Shown: in pieces, positions 37,625 to 43,959 of the stretch
Numbering within the stretch: position 1 is the first letter of the stretch
How the letters are laid out: each line of letters starts with the position of its first letter
The notes under the pieces: generated by a model
What the model saw: only the letters and a program-made list of their open reading frames with translations
Database searches by the model: none
What the model was told of the DNA's origin: nothing
Origin: Symploca sp. SIO2E9
GTDB lineage: Bacteria > Cyanobacteriota > Cyanobacteriia > Cyanobacteriales > Coleofasciculaceae
DNA: 43,959 bases
Direction: 5' to 3'
Assembly: GCA_010692645.1 (NCBI GenBank)
Contig: JAAHGS010000048.1
Location: 1-43,959 of the forward strand
Program-made: the position numbers and the translations under genes

Positions 37625-39589
37625 ATGGAAAATCAACAATTCAATCTCTCAGAGTTAAACGGTTTTACAGGCTTTAGGATCAAAGGCATTAATGTTGGTG
37701 ATCTTTCTGGCTTCTCCCTCAGTAGTGCTGGAGACATCAACGGCGATGGCTATGATGATCTAATCGTTGGAGCGCCTTTTGCTGATCCCTTGCTCCCAGG
37801 TGCGGGGGAGAGTTATGTAGTCTTCGGCGGCTACAATCGTCGCTCTGTACTCGATCTCGCTCAACTTGGCAACACAGGCTTACGCATTAAAGGAATTAAT
37901 GTTTCTGACCTTTCAGGCTCCTTTGTCAGCAGTGCTGGGGACTTCAACAACGATGGCTATGATGATTTGATTATTGGTGCTCCTCTGGGGGATCCTGGAA
38001 GTCCGATCCGCCCAGATGCAGGGAAGAGCTATGTAGTCTTTGGTGGCTCTGGTGGTGGCATTGTTGATTTAGCTGTATCCGACTCTGAAAATGCTTTAGT
38101 TATTGAAGGCATGCAGGTGGCTGATTTCTCAGGCTCCTCTGTCAGTAGTGCTGGAGACTTTAACGGTGATGGCTATGATGACGTAATTATTGGGGCTCGC
38201 GGTGGTGGAAACCTTGACCAAGGCGAGAGTTATGTAGTTTTTGGTGGTATTGATACTGGTGCCCTCAATCTCCAAGAACTTGAACCAGGTCATGGTCTCC
38301 TGATTAAGGGTATTGATATTGCTGACTTTTCAGGCTACTCCGTCAGCAGTGCTGGGGACTTCAATGCTGATGGCTATGATGATGTAATTATTGGGGCACC
38401 TTTGGGTGACAATGGTAGCCCAGATGCAGGAGAGAGCTACGTAGTTTTTGGTCGTTCTAGCGGTGGTGTCCTTGAACTGGAAGAACTCACGCCCAATGAT
38501 GGTCTACTAATCAAGGGCATTGGTGTGGGGGACCAATCCGGTTACTCGGTTAGTGGTGCAGGAGATGTCAATGGTGATGGCTATGATGATGTAATTATTG
38601 GGGCACCTTTTGCCGATCGCAATGCCCCTGATTCTGGAGAGAGCTATGTAGTCTTTGGCGGCAACAGTGGCAGCATTGATCTGTCTCAACTTGATGCTGG
38701 AGATGGGTTTGTTGTCAAAGGCGTTAATGCAGCTGATTTATCAGGCTACTCAGTTAGTGGTGCAGGAGATATCAATGGTGATGGCTTTGATGAAGTGCTG
38801 ATTGGGGCACCCTTAAGCGATAATAATATGCCTGATGCAGGCGCAACCTATTTGATCTTTGGTAGCCAGGATTTGAATGAGGTTAGCGAAATTGACCTTG
38901 CCAACCTCGGTTATCAAGGCATGGTCTTTAATGGCATTGATGCAGCTGACTTCTCAGGGCGTGCTGTCAGTGGTGCAGGGGACATTAATAGTGATGGCTA
39001 TGATGACTTACTAATCGGGGCACCTTTTGCTGAAGGCGGCAGTGTCGATGCTGGCGAAACTTATGTGGTTTTTGGTAATTCTGCCTTTGGTAAGCCTCCT
39101 GGAGCTAAGCTTCCATCTATAGTGGTCGAAGCAGAAGATATGACTCTTGATACCTATCGTGTTGAGTCCCGCCCCGAAGAAGTTGCTTCTGGAGGAGAAG
39201 TAATTAGTCTTTTGCAGCCCGGTTATCCAGAGGAGAAGCCTTTAACTGGCACAGCTTCAACAGAATTCACTGGTCCTACAGGAGTATATGACTTGAGTGT
39301 TGCCTACTTTGATGAAATCGATGGGTATGGGATGTTAGAGGTATTTGTAAATGACGTTTTGGTAGATTTCTGGGTTCTAGGAGATATTATTCTAGGTGCT
39401 GAAGAACCTAGCCTGGACAACAGCAAGACACGCACGATTAACGGACTATTACTGACTGAGGGAGCGACGATTAAAATTCAGGGCTTTGTTGAAAATGAGG
39501 AATATGCAAGGGTAGACTATATCGGTTTTGACCCTGTTTCAAATTCCGCAGATAACAGCTGGGTTGATATTGCTTCTGTGATTGGCTAG
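37625..39589 (+). CDS. FG-GAP repeat (integrin alpha-like) protein with C-terminal carbohydrate-binding-like domain
   Basis: The product has 654 residues. Seven FG-GAP repeats of about 65 residues fill residues 10-500. Each has the calcium-binding-type motif DxNxDGYDD followed by hydrophobic residues, GAP, and YVVFG. Together they should form a seven-bladed beta-propeller like the integrin alpha head. Residues about 505-645 form a separate beta-rich domain (VVEAEDMTLDTYRV ... YARVDYIGF), similar to CBM6/35-type modules and repeated in the next gene. There is no N-terminal signal peptide and no RTX tail, so the export route is unclear. By inference it is a surface adhesion or matrix protein. 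Confidence 0.9.
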   Translation: MENQQFNLSELNGFTGFRIKGINVGDLSGFSLSSAGDINGDGYDDLIVGAPFADPLLPGAGESYVVFGGYNRRSVLDLAQLGNTGLRIKGINVSDLSGSFVSSAGDFNNDGYDDLIIGAPLGDPGSPIRPDAGKSYVVFGGSGGGIVDLAVSDSENALVIEGMQVADFSGSSVSSAGDFNGDGYDDVIIGARGGGNLDQGESYVVFGGIDTGALNLQELEPGHGLLIKGIDIADFSGYSVSSAGDFNADGYDDVIIGAPLGDNGSPDAGESYVVFGRSSGGVLELEELTPNDGLLIKGIGVGDQSGYSVSGAGDVNGDGYDDVIIGAPFADRNAPDSGESYVVFGGNSGSIDLSQLDAGDGFVVKGVNAADLSGYSVSGAGDINGDGFDEVLIGAPLSDNNMPDAGATYLIFGSQDLNEVSEIDLANLGYQGMVFNGIDAADFSGRAVSGAGDINSDGYDDLLIGAPFAEGGSVDAGETYVVFGNSAFGKPPGAKLPSIVVEAEDMTLDTYRVESRPEEVASGGEVISLLQPGYPEEKPLTGTASTEFTGPTGVYDLSVAYFDEIDGYGMLEVFVNDVLVDFWVLGDIILGAEEPSLDNSKTRTINGLLLTEGATIKIQGFVENEEYARVDYIGFDPVSNSADNSWVDIASVIG

Positions 39590-39670
39590 AGATAGCTTGA
39601 GGGAGCATGTCAGGTTTGCAGATCAATCCTTTGCCCTTATCCCCCAGCTTGATACTGTTTGGAATCGATT

Positions 39671-39719
39671 GTTAGGTCATCAAAAGTTAACAATTAACTG
39701 TTGACTTTTGATGTCTAAC
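39671..39719 (+). terminator. Strong hairpin after the FG-GAP gene
   Basis: CATCAAAAGTTAACA and TGTTGACTTTTGATG form a 15-bp stem with one mismatch and an ATTAAC loop. It is extended by GTTAG/CTAAC. A T6 run follows five bases after (GTGATGTTTTTTG). It lies 82 bp past the stop codon. The rest of the 394-bp gap is AT-rich with no gene seen. Confidence 0.6.
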
Positions 39720-39983
39720 TGTGATGTTTTTTGTCCGTATCTAAATATACTGATAGGTAAAACTTAGAAAAAAATAGTCTTAATATTTATTGCCTCTGCA
39801 AACCAATGTTTCCATATCTAGACAATTATCTAATCAAAAGTTAGCGTTTCATTATTTTCAAGACTACACGTTATTTTCACACAAATTAAATTCAATCTAT
39901 TTATACAGATAGTTAAGTCAGTATAAATCACTCTTTTGTATAGAGAAGTAGGTTTTTTTGAACTAAAATCGGGTAATTATACG

Positions 39984-40709
39984 ATGGTAAATTCCTTTAC
40001 TAATTCCTCAAAACTTAACGATAGCAACAGCGTGCTTTCCGGTGACGGCAATGGGCAAGAACCGATCCGGATCGAAGCTGAACAGATGAATCTAGACAAC
40101 TATCTCATTGAGTCGTCAAACGCGGCTTCTGATGGACAATTGATTAGTCTATTCAATGCTTCAGGTACTACTGGCAGTGCTTCAACTCAATTTTCTGGTC
40201 CTTCAGGAACTTATGACATTGTTGTTGGCTACTACGATGAGCAAGATGGGGTAGGGCAACTGGAGTTACTCTTAGATGGTGTCTCGACAGATAGATGGGT
40301 TCTAGACCAAAATTTAGGCAGTTCTGCAGCTAGCTCCCAGAGTTTCAGCAAGCGTACAATTAGTGGTCAGTCTCTCAGACAAGGAGAGACAATTACAATT
40401 CAGGGCATTGTCGATAATGGGGAGTTTGCTAGGGTAGACTATATAGAATTCAGACCAACATCAACTTCAGGCAATGATGATATTGTAGGCGATGGTGGCG
40501 ATGCAGCTTCTCTCGAAGACTTGTGGGAACCCGTTGAATTTGTAGACACCGAGATTGTCCCTGGATCATTCATACCTGATGTTTCTAGGATTGTACCCCT
40601 TGATATTCCTGGTCTAGATTTTGCAACTCTTGATGCTTCGACAATACTCGATCCCTCATTCATAAGCGAAGGTAATATACCAGGTTCAGGATTTATTCCC
40701 TTGTTTTGA
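39984..40709 (+). CDS. Protein with the same carbohydrate-binding-like domain as the FG-GAP protein
   Basis: The product has 241 residues from the ATG at 39984 (MVNSFTNSSKLNDSNSVLSG); a TTG 16 codons upstream is less likely. Residues about 28-168 (IRIEAEQMNLDNYLIESS ... FARVDYIEFRP) match the C-terminal domain of the FG-GAP protein, in the same order of motifs (AEDM/AEQM, ASTxFxGPxGxYD, IQGxVxNxExARVDYI). The remaining 70 residues are low complexity, acidic and Pro/Ile-rich, with no known motif. There is no signal peptide. The shared domain points to a common ligand or partner, probably a sugar polymer (inference). Confidence 0.85.
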   Translation: MVNSFTNSSKLNDSNSVLSGDGNGQEPIRIEAEQMNLDNYLIESSNAASDGQLISLFNASGTTGSASTQFSGPSGTYDIVVGYYDEQDGVGQLELLLDGVSTDRWVLDQNLGSSAASSQSFSKRTISGQSLRQGETITIQGIVDNGEFARVDYIEFRPTSTSGNDDIVGDGGDAASLEDLWEPVEFVDTEIVPGSFIPDVSRIVPLDIPGLDFATLDASTILDPSFISEGNIPGSGFIPLF

Positions 40710-40762
40710 GAATGCATGGTTGCAGGTTCATTACACTAGGTGTCACGCTTTGCTAACTTTAT

Positions 40763-40837
40763 CATCTGTACAGATGAGCTGGTTTGAGAGGAAGTCACTA
40801 TGACTTCCGTCACAATAATTGGGTGATGGCGTCACCC
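40763..40837. promoter_or_regulatory. Cluster of three palindromes before the ComFB-like gene
   Basis: Three perfect foldbacks occur in 75 bp: CATCTGTACAGATG (40763-40776), GGAAGTCA-CTA-TGACTTCC (40790-40808) and GGGTGA-TGGCG-TCACCC (40821-40837). They may end transcription of the gene at 39984 or control the ComFB-like gene, or both. Confidence 0.5.
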
Positions 40838-40952
40838 CGACTATAGAGCAACAACATCTAGCATAGATAAATACTTATAGTATGGGCAAATGTGTACAGC
40901 TTTGCCCTACTGGTTGTTGGTGGACTTTTATAGTCAAGGGAGGGTGCTGCTG

Positions 40953-41381
40953 ATGGGACACTATAATTTTGAGGGCTGTTCAACTTTACAACAAATAGCG
41001 AAGGCTGATGCTCAAACCAGGCAGTGGCATCGAAGCAAAACGCACCACAATCTTATAGAAGTGCTAGTTGACAAGGAAGTGGAGCGTCAATGGTTGCAGC
41101 TTTCTCCTAGGCTAACTCAGTATATCAATCCTATAGAGGTGGCAGTAATTGCCCTAAATCATCTACCACCAATGTATGTCTCATCTGAACAAGAGCAGTA
41201 TCATCAACAACTAAAGGCTAAAGCCGAATTATCAGAATTGATTGTGACTATTGTGCGCCAAGCATTTGCTGCTGTAATGCGAGATCCAGTTAAATTTTCA
41301 AATCCCCTTTTCCATGCAGAAGAAACTGAATCTCAAGCGATTCAAGAAGCTCTGCAAGCATTTCTTTATTACCATTGGTAA
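40953..41381 (+). CDS. ComFB-family protein
   Basis: The product has 142 residues from the ATG at 40953, which has a good ribosome binding site (AAGGGAGGG). An upstream ATG at 40890 would add 21 residues but lacks one. The ComFB core is visible: NLIEVLVDKEVERQW followed by EVAVIALNHLPPMYVSS and a helical tail (RQAFAAVMRDP). ComFB was first noted in a Bacillus competence operon; in cyanobacteria, ComFB-type proteins have been described as cyclic-di-nucleotide receptors. This one may therefore sense a second messenger (family inference). No other competence gene is nearby. Confidence 0.82.
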   Translation: MGHYNFEGCSTLQQIAKADAQTRQWHRSKTHHNLIEVLVDKEVERQWLQLSPRLTQYINPIEVAVIALNHLPPMYVSSEQEQYHQQLKAKAELSELIVTIVRQAFAAVMRDPVKFSNPLFHAEETESQAIQEALQAFLYYHW

Positions 41382-41386
41382 TGAAA

Positions 41387-41427
41387 AGGGCGATAATTTT
41401 CTAGTTTGGAGAGAAATATATCGCCCT
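41387..41427 (+). terminator. Hairpin after the ComFB-like gene
   Basis: AGGGCGATA (41387-41395) pairs perfectly with TATCGCCCT (41419-41427) across a 23-base loop, six bases past the stop codon. No U-run follows. Nothing else is seen between here and 41699. Confidence 0.45.
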
Positions 41428-41699
41428 AATTGTAACTTGCTTACTGCTTGTGAATGAGATAGATGCCCTCAAAAGAGTAGATGCTGATGCAAATACATGA
41501 CCAATGCACTCCTAACTTTAATAGCAAAAAGTAAAAAAATCGATAAGTAGGTAAGCAACTCAGAAGAGATATAAATTATTGCGATCAAGCTTGTTGTTTA
41601 GATTATTTCAATCTTTAGATAGAGCAATGTATGTGCCATAAGCAAGATAAAAACAGATTCTAAAATTAGTCATAATAATCTTAGCTATTGGTAAGAGTA

Positions 41700-42770
41700 A
41701 TGATTAGAATTAACGAGCTTGAACACCTTGATGTCCGTATTGATGATTTCAAGAGATCACAGAGAAACTTCAAGACAGCACGAGCTAATAATTGCTTATC
41801 ACCTAACTTTCTAATCATTGGTGCTGCCAAAGCTGGAACTACAGCTTTATATCACTACTTAGCGCAGCATCCGGACATTTATATGAGTCGGATCAAAGAA
41901 CTAAATTTTTTTGCTTTTGAAGGAGAAAAATATAACTGTGATGGGCTAGCCGATGAAGGAGGAATGAAGCGCTACAAAGGGTTGCGAAGAGTTTCAGTGA
42001 CTGACCCAGAGGCATATCAAATCCAATTCAAGGGAGTAACTAATCAGAAAGCTATCGGTGAAGCTTCACCCATGTACTTATATAACCCGAGAACTGCTCA
42101 GCGCATACATGACTATAAATCAGATATGCGCTTAATTGTTATTCTCCGTAACCCCGTTGACAGAGCCCATTCACATTTTGCTCAATATGTCTTAAGAGGA
42201 CAAGATCATTTGACTCATTTTTCCCAAGCAATCAAAGCCGAGGATATTTACGTACCGAATATCTGGTGGGGTTATAGACATTACGTGCGTTTAGGCTTTT
42301 ACTATTGTCAACTTCAGCGATATTTCGATGTATTTTCTCCTGATTTGATTAAGATATACCTTTTCGAGGATCTCAAAGCCAACCCTACTAGAGTACTGCA
42401 AGATATTTTTCAGTTCGTCGAGGTAGATAGTAACTTAGTTCCAGACACCTCCACAAAACACAATCAATCCTTGGTTGCCAAAAATAGGACTCTTCATCAT
42501 TCCCTAAGGAATTTAGAGACTTTTTTGAGAAGTCAAAGTTCTGCCAATAAATTGCTCAGGAAATTATTGCCAACTCAAGTAAAAAAACTTGGTTCTGATT
42601 GGAGAGTAAATCTGGGGAATAAAAACCTGGTTAAGGGCAAACCACCTTTGCCTATGGATGTTCGGAAGCAGCTGACCTCTGTTTACCGAGATGATATTTT
42701 AAAGCTACAAGATTTAATTGGGCGAGACCTTTCAAGCTGGTTGCAGTGTAACAACCCAGTGGATGAATGA
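41700..42770 (+). CDS. Sulfotransferase domain protein
   Basis: The product has 356 residues from the ATG at 41700; a TTG four codons upstream is an alternative. The PAPS 5'-phosphosulfate loop is FLIIGAAKAGTTALYHYL. The 3'-phosphate binding region is LIVILRNPVDRAHSHF. A conserved Lys-Glu pair (RIKELNFF) and the C-terminal YRDDILKLQDLIGRDLSSW tail are typical of heparan-sulfate-type bacterial sulfotransferases. It would transfer sulfate from PAPS to a sugar polymer or small molecule. Its closeness to two carbohydrate-binding-like proteins suggests modification of surface polysaccharide, but the substrate is unknown. Confidence 0.92.
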   Translation: MIRINELEHLDVRIDDFKRSQRNFKTARANNCLSPNFLIIGAAKAGTTALYHYLAQHPDIYMSRIKELNFFAFEGEKYNCDGLADEGGMKRYKGLRRVSVTDPEAYQIQFKGVTNQKAIGEASPMYLYNPRTAQRIHDYKSDMRLIVILRNPVDRAHSHFAQYVLRGQDHLTHFSQAIKAEDIYVPNIWWGYRHYVRLGFYYCQLQRYFDVFSPDLIKIYLFEDLKANPTRVLQDIFQFVEVDSNLVPDTSTKHNQSLVAKNRTLHHSLRNLETFLRSQSSANKLLRKLLPTQVKKLGSDWRVNLGNKNLVKGKPPLPMDVRKQLTSVYRDDILKLQDLIGRDLSSWLQCNNPVDE

Positions 42771-42812
42771 AACTTAATTAAAGGCATTTGCGACTACCAG
42801 AAGGATGATAAT

Positions 42813-43030
42813 GGGGCTTCCAAATAAAAAAATATCCCATCGAGGGGATGGCTAGGGGGGGGTGAACGAAATTTTGTGTGGGACTTGAATTCTCCGCGTT
42901 TGGGCGTCTGGGCGTCTGGAGCGTCTGCTTACTTATTTCCCCACGCCTTTTTTCGCTCACCCGCTCGGGGGGATGGCTCGGGGAGATGAATTCTTACGTC
43001 GTGTTTCTAAGTCAATTGGATAATTTATTT
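42813..43030. repeat. Dispersed element copy 2, interrupted by a MITE
   Basis: The left end GGGGCTTCCAAAT...AAATATCCCATCGAG and the right end GATGAATTC...CGTGTTTCTAAG-TCAATTGGATAATTT match the two ends of the element at 23142-23300. MITE copy D (42860-42962) is inserted in its core, where copy 1 has its octamer array. The rest of the 433-bp gap holds nothing recognisable. Confidence 0.8.
42860..42962 (+). mobile_element. MITE-like element, copy D, nested in another repeat
   Basis: This 103-bp element has ends GGGTGAACGAAA and TTTCGCTCACCC (one mismatch to the inverse). Flanking 9-mers GCTAGGGGG and GCTCGGGGG match at 8 of 9 positions, a slightly decayed target duplication. Extra GGGCGTCT units in the core explain the length difference from the 87-bp copies. 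Confidence 0.88.
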
Positions 43031-43203
43031 CTTGGAGTTCCCGAAAAATAAACCATTCGCCCTGGAGCGCTGGATTTTCCTGCCTTTCGAGTTAATTGAT
43101 TTCCGGATTATCCGGTAATGAACTTGTAGTTTCTTCCATTATCATTCTTCCGATTTGAGCCTTAATATTGAATATTTCATCCTTACCATTGACAATTAAG
43201 GTA

Positions 43204-43959
43204 ATGAGCAACCAAATCTCGAACTTAGCAGGGAATCATGTGATCCAATTTGGATCTATCGAGCAGGTAAGCTCTCAATCTCCCAGTAGCGGCATTCTGC
43301 AAGTGCAAATTGGTTCACTTGCAGGTAGTCTGATCAATATTAGTGCCCCACAAAAGAAACCAAATCTTCCACAGCCTCATTCCCTTCCTATTCTGTTAGC
43401 TCCCCCTTCTTTTCCCCTGCTGCTGGGGCGCAGGGAGGAAATTCAAGTAGCGCTCGAAGCTTTAGCACACCACCAATTGGTAGAATTCTATGGTGCTGTC
43501 GGCATCGGCAAGACGGTTTTAATGCAGCAGTTGGCTCACCACCCCTCAATTGCTAGTGCCTTTCCCGATGGGATAGTTTATCCTCCCTCGAGGAGCTACC
43601 AATGCGTCTCTGACTTGCTGCAATTTCTCTGGGGTGCTTTCTATAGCTGTAGCGTTGCTTTTAAACCTACAGAAACTTATATTCTTCAGGCTCTAAAAGA
43701 TAAAAAAGCTCTGGTTTTGTTAGACTCTGTGCAGCTGAAACTTGAGGAATTAGAGACCTTAAGACAACAGTTGCCTAGCTTCAGTTTCCTACTGGCATCT
43801 GTTGAACGTCAACTCTGGGGTGAAGGACGTTCTATCGAACTAGGTGGATTGCCCTTAGATGATGCCCTATCTCTAGTAGAGCAGGAACTTGAGCGCCCCC
43901 TAAGCTCACAGGAGTACTCGGAAGGGTCGCAACTTTGCACTGCCTTGGAGGGAAAACCA
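43204..43959 (+). CDS. STAND NTPase, NB-ARC-like (C-terminus off the window)
   Basis: The 252 codons seen start at the ATG at 43204 and run off the right edge. Residues 1-65 are a beta-rich N-terminal part of unknown type (NHVIQFGSIEQVSS, ILQVQIGSLAGSLINIS). A STAND NTPase follows: LLGRREEIQ lead-in, Walker A FYGAVGIGKTVL near residues 97-108, Walker B ALVLLDSVQ near 170-178, a sensor-type FLLASVE and the RIELGGLPLDDALSLV-like winged-helix lead. Proteins of this type usually continue into TPR or WD40 repeats and act as ligand-triggered switches in signalling or defence. The N-terminal strands could be an adaptor or effector-recruiting domain. Confidence 0.88.
   Translation, partial: MSNQISNLAGNHVIQFGSIEQVSSQSPSSGILQVQIGSLAGSLINISAPQKKPNLPQPHSLPILLAPPSFPLLLGRREEIQVALEALAHHQLVEFYGAVGIGKTVLMQQLAHHPSIASAFPDGIVYPPSRSYQCVSDLLQFLWGAFYSCSVAFKPTETYILQALKDKKALVLLDSVQLKLEELETLRQQLPSFSFLLASVERQLWGEGRSIELGGLPLDDALSLVEQELERPLSSQEYSEGSQLCTALEGKP

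Overview
The window is a stretch of a filamentous, repeat-rich cyanobacterial chromosome. The RNA polymerase beta-prime subunit is split into rpoC1 and rpoC2. The order rpsT-tatD-rpoB-rpoC1-rpoC2 is the cyanobacterial one. HIP1-type octamers (GCGATCGC) occur throughout, and arrays of 7- and 8-base short tandem repeats (STRRs) sit between genes. One gene encodes a thylakoid/photosystem I accumulation-type factor. I cannot name the genus. No rRNA gene, tRNA gene or CRISPR array was recognised.

Layout. (1) 1-5332: a probable biological-conflict or signalling island. On the minus strand, a large protein with a caspase domain, a STAND NTPase domain and WD40 repeats is cut by the left edge. On the plus strand, divergent from it, are a small unknown protein and a coiled-coil protein with two C-terminal membrane segments. 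(2) 5371-7180: short inverted-repeat elements, then an IS200/IS605-type element with tnpB and a frameshifted ribbon-helix-helix gene. (3) 7361-8557: an HtrA-type protease. (4) 8769-20910, minus strand: rpoC2, rpoC1, rpoB, tatD and rpsT. (5) 21115-27553: hisD, an unknown gene, a tricorn-type protease and rpsD. (6) 27724-32905, minus strand: moaA, lpxD, an HI0933-type flavoprotein, rubredoxin, a transposase relic and an aldose-1-epimerase-like gene. (7) 33460-36997: the thylakoid factor, two unknown genes and an OmpA-domain membrane protein. (8) 37625-42770: an FG-GAP (integrin-like) protein and a second protein sharing its C-terminal carbohydrate-binding-like domain, then a ComFB-family protein and a sulfotransferase. 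(9) 43204 to the right edge: the start of a second STAND (NB-ARC-like) NTPase.

The most striking non-gene content is a set of short non-coding elements. One family has four copies (3326-3435, 12869-12955, 26769-26855, 42860-42962) with 12-bp terminal inverted repeats, GGGTGAGCGAAA. Two copies have perfect 9-bp target-site duplications and a third has 8 of 9 matching, so it behaves like a MITE. One copy lies between rpoC1 and rpoC2, one lies six bases upstream of a start codon, and one is nested inside another repeat. Several other element types in the window share one plan: imperfect terminal inverted repeats around a heptamer or octamer array. The same kind of octamer array also lies inside the caspase-NTPase gene between its Walker A and Walker B motifs. 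There it has exactly nine units (72 bp), so the frame is kept, but a change of one or two units would break it.

The housekeeping part (polymerase, ribosomal proteins, HisD, MoaA, LpxD) looks ordinary and intact. The accessory parts at both ends (STAND/caspase proteins, the TnpB element, adhesion-like proteins, the sulfotransferase) are where undescribed biology is most likely.
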